Positions 1 through 11,381 are shown, numbered from the stretch's first letter. The stretch is DNA of 64,000 nucleotides from Ursus arctos (GCF_023065955.2 NW_026622863.1:48776177-48840176), one strand, 5' to 3'. The notes: generated from the letters alone by a model not told the origin. Program-made: numbers and translations.

Positions 1-112
1 TGTCACAGCCAGGGTTTGAATCCAGGTCAGCGTGACTCAGAAGCTTGTGCTCAAAACCATTCTCTTACTGCCCATTCCCTGGTTCTCAGGGCCCCAACCC
101 CACCCACCTTAC

Positions 113-265
113 CTAGGGACTTGGGCCTCTCGCTGGCATAGATGCCCCGGGGTTCCGAGGGACCCAGGCGTCCATAGGAGCCAGATCCAGAGAAGCCACT
201 GTCCCCACAGAAGGTAGAGGGTGGTGAGTCTGGACCTCCCGTGGAGCTGGGGTCTTCATAGAAGC
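113..265 (-). CDS. DACT3: DACT3 coding exon 3
   Basis: Residues 116-166. The acceptor CCAG at 266-269 precedes GC TTC TAT GAA GAC; the donor GTAAGG follows 113. It encodes FYEDPSSTGGPDSPP, a serine/glycine-rich stretch and SERPKSLG. It ends with one base of a split codon, so the next exon is left of the window. Confidence 0.93.
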   Translation of the reverse strand, partial: ASMKTPAPREVQTHHPLPSVGTVASLDLAPMDAWVPRNPGASMPARGPSP

Positions 266-3200
266 CTGGATTCCAGGGAGAGGAGGAGAGACAATCAGGG
301 GCCTGGACGGGGCAACCAGGGATGGGGAAAGGAAGAGACCAAGAGGTGGAGACAGGGAAACCTGCACGGTAGTGGGCAGTAGGAACACGATGGGAGTGGC
401 CCAGGCAGACCCTGCTCCCTCCACGCACGCACGCTCACCTGAGCTGCGCCCACTCTCCTGTTCCAGGCCCCCAGACTCCAGGCTCAGGTCTCCCAGCTGC
501 TGGCCCAGGTCCCAGATGAGCCCGGGCAAGGCCTCCTGAGGGCGTGAGGAGAGCAGAATGGTCAGTACGCCCCCAATCCTCGGCCACCTGGTCCCCCCCC
601 CCCATCTCCCCGCCACGGGCAGAGTTTCACTTTGACAATGAGGCTCTGATTTCAAAAGTGTAAAAGCAGTGCCCAAGTCCCAGGATGCCCCTCAAGATCT
701 CTGTCCCTTCATCCCATTAGAAGTTCTTCTGACTGTCTAACTCGAGTCCTTCGTGCTGCAGCAACATCATCCTTTCTTAGGTGGGATAAGCTTCAGAAGG
801 CCCCGTCCCTTGCCCCCTCTCTGTCAGGTGTGCCCTCCATTTGTGCTCATGGCCCCTGAACCCCTATCAGAACGTCCCTCTTTGAGTCTCAGTTCAGACG
901 GTCTCACTGTAAGGGCAGTTCGCTGCTAAAAGTTGGTATCCAGGACCTAGTAGACCCTTAGCCATTGGTCCACCTCTTCCCAGTCCTTGACCTTCTCTTC
1001 TCAGATGCTCCCATCTTCCCCCACTGCCCCTTATCACGAGCAGAAAGTCCTTTTGCAAGTCTTCCTTAAGTCCTTCTTGCTGCAGACCGATTCTTTCCCT
1101 CGTGTGGATAAAACAGGCTGACCACGACTCCTATAAGCCTTTGCTCCTTCCCTCAGGAAGAACCCCCTCCCCTTGCCTACTGGAAAGTCCTTCTGTGAGT
1201 CTAGCCTGTAGTGGTACTACAGTAGCAAGCCCCAGCAGGTTCTCTTGCCCCAGGGAACCACATCTTCCTCCTGCCCTTGCTTCATTTCCACCCAGAAGCC
1301 TCCAGTGTCTGCCCACGCTGGCTCCTCATCCCCATGAGAAAGTTCCGTTGAGTCTATCCTGGATCCTTCTTGCTGCAGGAAATGACCATTCTTATCAGGT
1401 GGGAAGAAATGAAGGTGAAAACCCTTTTAGGGGAGCGGCAGTGACCAGGGACGGGGCTAGGGGCTAACACAACCCAGACGGGGCCTCCGAGACACTGGGA
1501 CCTAACCCTATTTTGGAAAAACAGGGCCGGATCCAGGAAGAGTCTCACTGGGGTCTGGGTGAGGCCAGAGGTGGCGGCAGCGGCAGGCAGACGGTTGACC
1601 CTCAGACAAAAGCAGCTTGTCTGGATGGCGGGAGGGAGGGAAGGAGGGGGGAGGAGCCGGGAGGCCAGGCGCCCAGCCCTGCCTATTTAGGGCAGAAAGA
1701 CTGGCCGGCTCCCCCGCAGACGCCCCCCCCTCCCCCAGCTTCCTACTCCTGTGGCTGCTCTCTGGGGCCCGTCCTCACCCCTCCGCCCCCAGAACAGAAG
1801 CCCCCATCTGGGCTTGTTTATGGGAGGAAAGTCAACAGATCATAACACGTTGGGCTCCTGCCCTGGGTGTGCAGAGATGCTTAGGGTGGCGTCATCTTGG
1901 AGCAGAACCCAGGAAAGCAGCCGAATTGTGCCGCCAACAGGGGTGGCTAAAAAAACGTCGCAGACCGGCCACGTACCCCAGGTCATGTCCCCCACTAATG
2001 GCCCCCTTGCTCACTCCGCTCTAGCCACACTCCCTGGATGTGCCGCGCGGTGCTCCTACCCCAGGAAGGATGTGTCCCCCCTGCATTTCTTCCCGGCTCC
2101 CTCCCTGGCTTCATTGAGATCTTTGCCTACATGATCCCTCCTCTGACCGGTCTTTCCAAAATAGCTCCCCATCATTTTGCACCCATTGACCTGCTTTTGT
2201 CCCCTTCCCGCAACATAGCAGTAATGTTGTCACTGGGTTATTGTCGGTCTCACTAACTGTCATCCCTGGAAGGCAGATTTTTGTCTGCGTTGTTCACTTC
2301 AGTGTCCTTCCCCACCCCCACCCCCCAGCGCACAGCACAGGGCCTGGCCCCAAGCAGGGGCTCAGGAAAGGTGTGAGGAAAACGAATGTCTATAGCAGAA
2401 TACTATACAGCTGCCAGAACGGAAGGAGGCAATTTCGACACAGAATCATCACTAAGAGGGGGTGCCTGGGGGGTTCAGTGGGCTAAGCATCTGCCTTCAG
2501 CTCAGCTCATGATCCCCGAGGCTCAGGATCGAGCCCCCCGCATTGGGCTCCTTGCTCAGTGGGGAGTCTGCTTCTCCCTCTGCACCTCACCCTGCTCTCT
2601 CTTGCTCACTCTCTCTCTTTCTCAAATGAATACATAAAATCTTAAAAAAAAAAAAAAAAGACTCGCCACTGAGATACAGCATTGAGCAGAAAAAGGAAAG
2701 TACAGAGTATGAGCAGGAGTCAGATTTACCCAAAGGGCCTGGGTCCCACCCTCCAGAACTTCTGAGTCCAGGGTGGAGCCCAAGAATCTGCATAGCTTAC
2801 AAGTTCCGGGGTGACGCTTAGTCCAGCAGCCCCACTTTGAGAACCGCTGGCATTATCTCTGGGACCTCACCCAAGAGACTGGCATTTGCAAGAAGCAAAG
2901 CACAACTCTATGTTTCTTGGTATGTAAGCTCTTCCTACAAGTAGATGCATCGGTAAGAGGTCTGGAGGGACCCACGCCAAGGTGACAGTGGTGGTGATCT
3001 CGGAGGAGACCCTGTGTGACCTTTAGCAGTTTACTCCCCGTCTCTGGGCCCTGGTTTCCTCATCTGGAACATGGCATCTTTCAACTCCCTCCCTTACAGG
3101 GTTTTGTAAGGATTATATGATTTAAAACACCAGTTTCTTTTAAGCACTTAATAAATGCTAGCTTTTATTATTACACGAAAGCTATGAATTTCTAACAAGG

Positions 3201-5873
3201 AAAATATAAAATCATCATGTTTTACTTGTGTAATGAAAAATAAATATAAAATGATAGATTGGGGGGTAAGTTCTGCAGGTCTAATTTCAGTTCTTGCTCT
3301 CTAGAGAAGAGCAGGAGTTAGGGGGACAGACAGGGGAGGTCTCCTCTTCCCCCATGTCTGGGCCCTGCAACACCACCCCAAGTCTACACACTCCCATCGT
3401 TTGTAAGTTTGACCCCCTCCCTTCCAGGTGCAAAGCGATGACTCTTCAAAAGACCAGAAGGACCTTGGTCTGAATCCTGCTCCCTGTGTACCCACAATGC
3501 CCCTCATTCCCCCTCCCCTTTTTTTGCAAGCCCTTCCTCCAGGGGGCCTGTGGCTGTCCAGTCCAGGCAGGTTTAACATGCTTATGGTTAGGACCCCTGG
3601 AGACCCCTTGGCCCAAACTGTTCCAGACCTTGGTTCCCCGCTGCTCACATGCCCCTAGTCTGTGTCCAATTCCCTTTATCGCTATTTGGAAGTCCTTCTG
3701 CAAGTCTAGCCTAAGTCCTTCTTGCTGGAAAGGAACTCCTACCCACATCCAGGATTCTCACCTCTTTTCTCTGAGATAACCCTGGTCTTTACCTGCGTCC
3801 CCACCACTCTTATTAGAAATGAATCAAGTCTGGCTTCCATCTTTCCTGCTTCAAAGGTTGTGAATTCCTTGGTGGGGGGGGTGCAGGGCGGGAGGGGTTA
3901 GCGGCATAAGACAGAGGCTCAGGGATCAGAGGAGGTACCCACACCCTCTTCTGAAGGACCCAAGAACCCCCAACCGCAGAGGGGTTTATATTTAGCGCTT
4001 CTCTGTTCCTCCCTCCCCACCACTGCCTTCCTCCCGCTGCCTGCCACCGCCTCCTCCCTGACGCTGGGACGGAGCTTTGCCTGGAGAGTGTGGGGGGAAG
4101 AGGCCTCTCCACTACCACCTCCTGGGGGGCGGGGTAGACAGAGGGGCAGAGAAGGGGGGAGACTCAGCGGCAGGGATGGGGAAGCTGAAGGGCAGAGAGG
4201 GGAGACTGAGGCAGACTGCGGGGGAGACTGAGGGACAGGAAGGAAGGACACAGCTCGCCCATCCCCATACTCTCTCCCTCTCCTCGTACGTAGGGTGGGA
4301 GGTGCCTTCCCAAGCCCAGCCAGCTTGGGGTGGGGTGGGGGGAGCTGGTGAAGGCCCCCACACGCGTCTCTAACTTTGGGAGGGGGTGGGGCCTCCCACA
4401 GCTGTTTCTGTTTCCAGAGAAGAATGTGCAGGGTCCCACTCCCGGTCGGGGGAGGGGCTATGCGTACAGCCCGGGAGTCTGGCGTCAGTCCCCCTCCCCA
4501 TTCCCCATCTGGGGAGGGGGCAGTGGAGGTCAGCAGCAGGGAGAGCCCCCTCCCCCGCCGCCCGGGCTCAGGTTTCCCCAAACGGGAAGCTCTGACCACA
4601 CACAGGCTTGGGGATGGGATCTGCAAGGGGAGCCTGGGTCTGGGGCCTGGCAGGCTGGGGGGAGGGGAAGAGAGAGATAGGGACAGGGACGTGGGGCGGG
4701 AAGAGAGAGAGGTGCAGAAAGCAAGAGAAGGCCAGGGAGACGGAGATAGACACAGAGAGAAGAGGATTAAGAAAGACAGAAACAGACGCTGAGAGTCAGA
4801 GATGTGGCAATAGGGAGACAGAGTGAGAGAAATCCAGGAAGAGGTCGGGAGAATCAAAGAATGACAGAGAAGGAGAGAGGGGTGGTGCTCTCGAAGTCAT
4901 TCTGGAGACCTCTGCCTCATTTTCTACCATCAGAGCACTCAGGGAGTTAAGAAGCCAGACCCCCATGCTGCCTCGACCTGCTTCTTCTTGGGTTCATCAA
5001 AGCTGGGACCAGCTAGGAAAGGAGGGAAAGTGTCACCGCAGAGTAAAGATCACCGCGGGGTCCTCAAGGACTGCTAGCTTCCTCTCAGCAGTGATCCCTC
5101 CCTCAGGAGGCCCGAGGATCCCCTCCCCCCACCCCGGCCCCTCCAGAGATCTCCAAGCACACCGGGACTTAGGGAAGATGGAGCCCTGGTGGCGGGGCCA
5201 GAGGGGAGCAGGTTTGGATTCCGGCTGTGTGACCTTGGGTGAGTCGCTTGCCATCTCTGAGCCTCAGCTTCTTGCTCTGTAAAATGGGGACCATCACCCC
5301 CTTCGCCCCCCAAGCTGCAAGAAGACAACGCATGCCAAATTCTCGGCCCCGGCTTGACACATACTTAGCGCCCATAAGAATTTTCTTTGGGGAAGGGGCC
5401 TGCGCATTTCACGAGGCTCCAGCGGAAGCGATGCGGTCCCCCTTCCCCAGTTTGGGGGTGAGGAAGCCAGATCCCGCCCGCCGCCCATACTCCTGTGTCT
5501 CCAGCCCCACCCCCTGTCCTTTCCCCTTCCCCCACCGGAACGGGTGTCTGAGCATCCAACCGAGACAGACAGACAGACAGACACAGACGGGGGCGGAGGG
5601 ATGGACGGACAGGCGGCCCCTCACCAGCTGCTCCTCCAGGGCCGCTGCGGCCCGGCGCGCCGCTGCCGCATCTTCGTCCTCATCGGCGTCCTCCTCGTCC
5701 TCGGCCTCGGCGCCCCCCATTCCGGGCTGGGCCAGCCGCAGCGCCTGCTGCACGCGGTACTCCTGCCTCTCCCGGAGCCAGTGCAACTCGCAGAGCCCGG
5801 CCAGGCTGCCCTCCAGCCAGCCCCGCAGCCGGCCCCGCTCGGGGCTCACCGGGAACGAGAAGGCCCGGATCAT
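113..5873 (-). CDS. DACT3: DACT3, 5' part (coding exons 1-3; gene continues left of window)
   Basis: Dapper/Dact family member 3, a cytoplasmic scaffold that binds Dishevelled and dampens Wnt/beta-catenin signalling. Three coding exons join in frame: 5625-5873, 439-535 and 113-265, giving the first 166 residues. The protein starts MIRAFSFPVSPERGR, the family N-terminus, then a leucine-rich helical stretch, an acidic E/D run (about residues 55-67), an alanine/arginine helix, and a Ser/Gly-rich part containing PSSTGGPDSP. The start codon at 5871-5873 has G at -3. The remaining serine-rich body and C-terminal PDZ ligand of the family lie in the last exon, outside the window. Family role is known; orthology rests on near-identical sequence and gene order beside PRKD2. 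No frame damage is seen. Confidence 0.95.
439..535 (-). CDS. DACT3: DACT3 coding exon 2
   Basis: Residues 84-116. The acceptor CTCAG at 536-540 precedes GAG GCC TTG; the donor GTGAGC follows position 439. It encodes EALPGLIWDLGQQLG and a Gly/Glu/Ser-rich segment. The first two bases of the glycine at the exon 2/3 junction come from exon 3. Confidence 0.93.
690..1410. repeat. Degenerate tandem repeat, unit about 140-170 bp
   Basis: A core resembling GAAAGTCCTTCTGCAAGTCT then AGTCCTTCTTGCTGCAG recurs at about 721-762, 870-910 (weak), 1043-1085, 1183-1225 and 1338-1378, with starts 140-173 bp apart. Several copies are followed by a common ATTCTTATCAGGTGGG-like tail. Not recognised as a named family. 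Confidence 0.6.
2460..2660 (+). mobile_element. SINEC (tRNA-Lys SINE)
   Basis: A GTGCCTGGGGGGTTCAGTGG head, a GATCGAGCC box, a CT-rich body and an A-tail of about 17. Plus orientation in DACT3 intron 1. Confidence 0.85.
2690..2850 (+). mobile_element. MER5-like hAT-Charlie DNA transposon fossil
   Basis: The stretch resembles the 3' half of MER5A (CAGAACTTCTGAGTCCAGGG, then GGAGCCCAAGAATCTGCAT) and ends in a terminal TTTGAGAACCGCTGG. Non-coding and much diverged. Confidence 0.6.
2990..3160 (+). repeat. MIR-like SINE fragment
   Basis: It has a typical MIR order: CTGTGTGACCTTTAGCAG, TCTCTGGGCCCTGGTTTCCT, CATCTGGAACATGG, then a GTTTTGTAAGGATTA block. Confidence 0.6.
3660..3860. repeat. Second block of the same degenerate repeat
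   Basis: The core at 3688-3729 closely matches the unit at 1043-1085, and a weaker copy starts near 3816, about 128 bp later. The block is in DACT3 intron 1, 2.3 kb from the main array. Confidence 0.55.
5205..5310 (+). repeat. MIR core fragment
   Basis: Contains GGCTGTGTGACCTTGGGTGA and CTCTGTAAAATGGGGACC, the hallmark MIR core. It lies just inside DACT3 intron 1. Confidence 0.7.
5625..5873 (-). CDS. DACT3: DACT3 coding exon 1
   Basis: Residues 1-83, phase 0. The ATG is at 5871-5873 and the exon ends CAG CTG before a GTGAGG donor at 5624. It carries the N-terminal motif, the predicted coiled-coil helix (CELHWLRERQEYRVQQ) and the acidic/alanine tract. An ACAG microsatellite (5563-5583) lies just inside the following intron. 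Confidence 0.95.
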
Positions 5874-5899
5874 GGCTGCGGCCCCCCACCCCAGCCCGG

Positions 5900-6450
5900 C
5901 CGGGCCCCACGGCCACCCCTCTCCGGGTCCCACCTCCCCGCCCCAACAGCCCGCCTGCCCGCCCGCCCGCTGGCCCGGCTGTCACCGTCTCATCTGCATA
6001 GGCGCCCGCCCATTGGGCCGCCCACCCGCGCCTTATCTGCATGGCCACGCCCCCAGCGACAGAGTAACCGCCGCCTATTGGCTGGTACCCTCCCTTACGA
6101 AGATGCCCGGCGGTGCACCCGCGCCCCCCAACGCTACGCATGCTCGCAGCTTCCTACTCGCTTTGATTCTGGGCGGCCTCGCCACGCCCCACCGCTTGCC
6201 TGCCTCTGGTCCCTAGTCACGCCCCCTCTCGCGTCACAATGAAACAAGTCCGCCCTTGCTCCAATGTCATTGGCCCGTGCCTCCCCGGTCCCGCAGCTGG
6301 TTCCGCCCCCTTGCGGGCGAGCTCTGGCTACCATTGGACTGTCCGGCGAAAGGGGAAGGGGTGATCTATAAATAGAGAATGGGTCCACGTGACAGTTTGG
6401 CAACCGTTCCTTTCCCCCCACCCCTAGCAACCGTAAACTGCTGAGGCTGT
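5900..6450 (-). promoter_or_regulatory. DACT3: DACT3 CpG-rich promoter region
   Basis: A GC- and CpG-rich block directly upstream of the DACT3 ATG. It contains CCAAT-type boxes as ATTGG near 6011, 6075, 6268 and 6333, two copies of ATCTGCAT (near 5991 and 6033), a perfect MEF2-type CTATAAATAG at 6366-6375 and an E-box CACGTG at 6386-6391. The transcription start itself cannot be read from sequence. Confidence 0.65.
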
Positions 6451-6759
6451 GCAGGGGGCGGAAAGGGTTATCGAGTCGAGCCCTGATTTTGCCTCCTCTT
6501 CCAGGAAGCCTTCCCAGACACTCAGCTGTAAAACTAGAGGCCAGCTAAGACCGACAACCTTCCATAAAATAATGTTTCTAAGCGGGACCGGCTTCACGGG
6601 CGTGTGACCAGCTTAGGAGGGCCCCGCGCTTGGTTTAATATTGGCTGTTACGGTTTTGAAATTCTTATTTTTTGAACAAGGGGTCTCGCATTTTCATTTT
6701 GCGCCAGGCTTCACAAATTATGTAGCCAGTCTTGCTTCTCAGAGTCAGGTCGGTTATAT

Positions 6760-6970
6760 CCCAAATTCTGGAATTGTAAGACCAGCCTGGGTGGAAGATT
6801 CTGTGATTCGACCAGAACAGAATCTAAGCGTCTTTTGTCTTCCAAATCGTGTGGGGCATTGCGTTCACCATTCTACGATTGCAGGAGCCTTTGTTCGACG
6901 TTCTAAGAGGCTTTGTTCTCACCATTCTAAGATGCTCTGTTCTCAACGTTCTGTGGTCCTAAGAGTCTGA
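6760..6970. repeat. Degenerate TTCTAAG/CATTCTA repeat
   Basis: Short phrases such as CACCATTCTA, TTGTTC and CGTTCTAAGAGGCTTTGTTC recur at roughly 25-30 bp. It is unlike any SINE or LINE end, and resembles in style the PRKD2 intron arrays at 33200-34330 and 44500-45170. Confidence 0.5.
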
Positions 6971-7239
6971 GCCCAACTTTCGTTTCCAAGGTTCCCTTCT
7001 GGCTCCCAAGGCTCCGCGAACCGGGCTGGCGCCCCCTCAGGCGGCCAGCCCGTGTCACTACGCCGAGTGTGTGTCCCTACAACCTTCAAGATCTAGCTCC
7101 AGTATTCATACCCATTTCTCAGACAGACCTTGAGTCTCTAAAAGTCAGGCCCCAGAAGAAGGTGTGAGAACTTCCCTCTTTTATGACCCCCTCTTTTATG
7201 GCCCTAGGAGACATCTGGTCGTAAGCTAGAGCGGCAGTG

Positions 7240-7445
7240 ATAGCCATTGAGAGCTAAGACTCTGGAACCAGACTGCCGGGGGGGGGGGCGGTGTGTGACC
7301 CCCAGCCCTGCCACTTTCTAGCTGTGTGACCTTGGGAAACTTGCTTATCTGTGCCTCAGTGTCCTAATCTGTATGACGGAGGTCATAATACTGTCTACCT
7401 TATCCAGGCATTCTGAGGACTGAGCGAGATATTTGTCCAGTGCCT
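7240..7445 (+). repeat. MIR element
   Basis: CTAGCTGTGTGACCTTGGGA, TGTGCCTCAGTGTCCTAATC and a GTCATAATACTGTCTACCTT block are in MIR order. An 11-base G run interrupts the 5' part at 7278-7288. Confidence 0.7.
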
Positions 7446-8406
7446 TCCAGGTAGAAAGAGCCACAGAAGGGTCTGATAAATAAGTAAAAAATAATCCCAA
7501 GGAGAAAAATGAGCCTGGACTTGAGTAGAGACAAACTATATTCACTCCCCCTCTTGTTTAAGACAGACCTAGACTGACCTTCAACAGCCTTCATTTTCCA
7601 ACAGTGGGGAGATGATCACGATTCGTGATAGGCAGATCTGAGGGGATTGCTCTCAAACGAGGTTTTCTTAGTAGTTAGTGTCTGGGATGGTGTCAGGGTT
7701 GGTTTTTCATCTCTGCTGTTTGTGCAAAGCCAGTTGAACCATTGCTTGTGTAAAATGTTGGATCTGGAATGGATTTAGGTTTTGGTCACGGGGCATTCGC
7801 AGATGGGTATTCCTAGGAAGATAAATAAAAAGAGAATTATTCGTGGTTGAACAAGGGAGTAACACCAAGATTGGAGGCCCGAGGGCAGTGTGTTTGCGAG
7901 GGTTCCCAGAAGGGGGTACAGGGAGATCCTTGGTGGATGGAGGCAGATCAGCGGTTGCAAGTCTACAGATTTTCTCAGTGGCCTCTTGATGTCCTTACTG
8001 ATGACGATGAGGTCTGAGGAGTCCCCGGAAATGAATGTGCAGCAGACGTTTCCAACCATTGCACACAGTCCTTCCCTTGGAAGTCCCTAACCTGAGTACA
8101 ACAGTTGCCCAAACATGGTTGGAGGATGCATCAAATCCTCGGAGCTTACTGCTGAGCATCTGGCTTCTTGTTCCAAACCTCCTTTGGATGCTAATGAAAG
8201 AGGGGGTCACGGTCATCCTGGATCATGCCTCTGCGGGCGACTTTCAGCCTTCACAGGATGTGGCAGATCTCTTATGTTTGTGGGGAATTCAGTGGGGGTT
8301 TGAGAGAAGAAAGAGTGAAGTTTAGACATCGATAGAGTGAAGGGGAATCAAAACTCTGAAAAGGACATACAGGATTGGCAAGATAATAGAAGCCAGTCCA
8401 ACTTCT

Positions 8407-8608
8407 TTTTTTTTTTTTTAAGATTTTATTTATTTATTCGACAGAGATAGAGACAGCCAGTGAGAGAGGGAACACAAGCAGGGGGAGTGGGAGAGGAAGA
8501 AGCAGGCTCCCAGCGGAGGAGCCTGATGTGGGGCTCGATCCCATAACACCGAGATCACGCCCTGAGCCGAAGGCAGACGCTTAACCGCTCTGCCACCCAG
8601 GCGCCCCC
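8407..8608 (-). mobile_element. SINEC, minus orientation, intact TSD
   Basis: A poly-T start, GATTTTATTTATTTATTCGA, and a reversed tRNA head ending CAGGCGCCCC. It is flanked by the perfect 15-bp duplication GCCAGTCCAACTTCT at 8392-8406 and 8609-8623, proving retroposition. Confidence 0.95.
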
Positions 8609-8809
8609 GCCAGTCCAACTTCTGGTAGGTAGATATCAGTCCGCAAAATCTTTACACGTAAAATATACATCATTAGGGGCAATCGCAAGACTCATGGAAA
8701 TAATCGTCTTATTTATGTGAGGGGTCAGAAGATAAATGTGGGTGGTTTTGGTGGGTTTGGGGGTTTTTTTTGGTGTTTTTTTAAAATGTTGATTAAAGGT
8801 GGAAAACCA

Positions 8810-8995
8810 GAGACACCTGAGTGGCTCAGTCGGTTAAGTATCTGCCTTCAGCTCAGGTCATGATCCCGGGGTCCTGGGATCGAGTCCCCCATCGGACCCT
8901 CTGCTCAGCGGGGGGTCGGCTTCTCTTTCTCTCTCTCCCTCTGCTACTCTCTCTGTCTCTCTCTCAAATAAATAAAGAAAATCTTAGAGGGGGAA
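8810..8995 (+). mobile_element. SINEC, plus orientation, intact TSD
   Basis: A CACCTGAGTGGCTCAGTCGG head, CT-rich body and CAAATAAATAAAG tail. It is flanked by AAAGGTGGAAAACCA at 8795-8809 and 8996-9010. Confidence 0.93.
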
Positions 8996-10208
8996 AAAGG
9001 TGGAAAACCAAAGAGAAGATGAAGGGACAGGATTGGAACCATGAAATGAGTCACAAGATGGGTGATACCAAGAGAAATTATGAGCGGCACCGGTTGACTC
9101 GGGATCGGCAATATTTTGATAGCTGGGAAATCTGGGTGAGTTCAGTGAGGAGGTGGCGCCTGCCATTGGGGCTGTTACCATGTCATTTACCACATAAAAG
9201 GTTCCACAGACTGAGTCCCCTGAAGGGGCCGTTAGGGGAGTTGTGGAAGGAGAATGTAAATCCTGACGCACAGAAGCTAGGGATAGGCAGAGTCTTGCTG
9301 GAACAATCAGGTGGTGAGTTGGGAGGGGTCTTTGAGGGGATGGTGCTCAATCCATCCTGTATCCAAATCAGGTTACATTCTGAGTCCTGGGGGATAGGAT
9401 TTCAACATACCTTTTTTTTGGGGGGGGCACACAATTCAACCCATAACAGGCCCAGAAAACACTGGAGTTGCGTCTAATCTTGGGTGAAGGTGAAATTAAC
9501 GACGGGATAAATTCACTCTGTGGATGAGGTTTGCTTCGGATGCGAAGTCATGTGCTAGATAGGGTGCTTGTGCCTTACGAGGCTGTCACCCTTCCCTAGA
9601 TCCCTTGTGTCCCTGTGAGCAAGGGCTTGGGGTAGGTATTGAGCGTCTGAGTGAGCTGAGTGAGGGATCATCCCCATTTTGGATTCGAGGGGTATTGCAA
9701 GGGAAAACCACATCCCGCAAATTAGCATTCAGAGTCCCAGAAAAGTAAGGAGGGGCTTCAGTGAACTCTTGAGGCACCCCTGTCCCTGTGTATTGTTGAC
9801 TTTCCCAGGTGAAAACAAAAAGACTGTGAATCAGACGTAGAGGGATATGAAAGAATGTGTAGCGGAGGTGTTAATACAGGAAAGTGGGAGAAGGGGGTGC
9901 TGGAAGGTATAGAGAGGCCAGGACAGTGTTTGGAGTGGAAACTCACGGGAACCTAGGTTTGACTATTTTATTTATGGTGCACAGGTCTTGGACTAGCTAT
10001 ATCCCCATGTAACTATGGGGTTCCAGACGGACGATGGGAGCGCTGCGGGGGCCGGGGAGCTGGGATTAGGAGACCCCGAGGGAACGGGTGGAGGCATGTG
10101 AAGTCAGTTTCAGGAAGGGCATGAGGGTTCTACTTCCACGCTGAGAGAGGTTCAGCCTCCAAGATGCACCCTATGTTGCTGAGGCCCGAAGAGAATCAGA
10201 ATGCAGGG

Positions 10209-10408
10209 GGTGCCTGGGTGGCTCAGCCGTTAAGCATCTGCCTTCTGCCCAGGGCGTGATCCTAGGGTCCTGGGATCGAGCCCCGCATCGGGCTCCCTGC
10301 TCTGCTGGGAGCCTGCTTCTTCCTCTCCCACTCCCTCTGCTTGTGTTCCCTCTCTCACTGTGTCTCTCTCTCTGTCAAATAAATAAATAAAACCTTAAAA
10401 AAAAGAAA
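10209..10408 (+). mobile_element. SINEC, plus orientation, intact TSD
   Basis: A full tRNA-like head, GGATCGAGCC, CT-rich body and AATAAATAAA tail. It is flanked by the perfect 17-bp duplication AGAATCAGAATGCAGGG at 10192-10208 and 10409-10425. Confidence 0.95.
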
Positions 10409-11161
10409 AGAATCAGAATGCAGGGCAGTGTGTCCTGAATAGGTGGGCTTGAGGGAGAGATTCATGGGGGTTTGGGGGGGCAGGGGAGTAGGAAGTGTAG
10501 CGGGCTGAGATGGATAGGAGCAGTCTGGGACTTCGAGACATAGGCTCTCTTGTGAACATGAAATCTTGATGTTCCGGACTGAAAGAATATCTCTTCCCAA
10601 AAGATTTCTTGGAGTAGTTTGGGTATAAACCATGCTGGATAGTCAGGGGGCTTCATGAGTCACAGAGTCCCATCAACAAGCGTAAACATGTGGCAAACTG
10701 TGGGATTCATCATAATCCTTGCTGTGTACTGAACGAGGGGGAGGGGGAGCTGGGAGATATTTATGGGGAGGGCGTGGCCCCTGTGTCTAAAATGGGGTAG
10801 GGGTAGGATACCCACTAATGGGGATAGTCATTTCCCCTGCGGCTTGAGGGGTATTTATAGGCACAGCGGAGAATGCCTGCCAAGAGGCAATCCTTGGGGA
10901 GAGGAAATCTTACCCCTCGAATTTAGTGGTCCTTTTCTCTATAGTCCCTACAAGTGCCCTCTGTCAAGATCAGGATTGGTGGTATCTGATGGCCCTGATA
11001 GGATGGGCTTTTTCCTCTCTAATTGTTTGAGTTGTGGGGCCTTAAGTGACCTTATGTGGCTTTGATTAGATCCGCCATGGCCCCCTCGTGATGTCGCACT
11101 GCCTGGCGGAATTCTGCAGTTAAGGCATTTTCCCAGCTGACATTACGGGGCTTTAAAAATT

Positions 11162-11381
11162 CTTTTATTTTTTTGAAGACTTTATTTATATTTGCGAGAG
11201 AGATCGAGAGAAAGAGAGAGAGAGAGCCAGCACGAGTGGGGGTGGAGGGGCAGAGGGAGAAGCAGACTCCCCGCTGAGCAGGGAGCCGGATTGGGGGGAA
11301 CTCCATCCCAGGACCCGGGGATCATGGATCATGACCTGAGCTGAAGGCAGACACTTAAGTGACTGAGCCACCCAGGTGCCC
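11162..11381 (-). mobile_element. SINEC, minus orientation
   Basis: Starts TTTATTTTTTTGAAGACTTT, followed by a GAGAGA tract and a reversed head ending GAGCCACCCAGGTGCCC. The next SINE abuts it directly. Confidence 0.88.

Larger units (their letters stand above)
536..5624 (-). other. DACT3: DACT3 intron 1
   Basis: A 5.1 kb intron. It holds a degenerate tandem repeat of about 150 bp (690-1410 and 3660-3860), a SINE (2460-2660), a MER5-like fragment (2690-2850), MIR-like pieces, a GC- and purine-rich block (4130-4880) and an ACAG microsatellite. No coding exon is supported inside it. Long open frames in 3919-4857 are low-complexity artefacts. Confidence 0.85.

Noticed and set aside
3919..4857. 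312-codon open frame on the minus strand
   Set aside because: Low-complexity Ser/Pro/Leu translation of a purine-rich tract inside DACT3 intron 1; no domain and no splice context.
5239..6216. 325-codon open frame on the plus strand over the DACT3 promoter
   Set aside because: Antisense shadow of exon 1 and the CpG-rich promoter; Pro/Ser/Arg-rich composition expected from GC-rich DNA.
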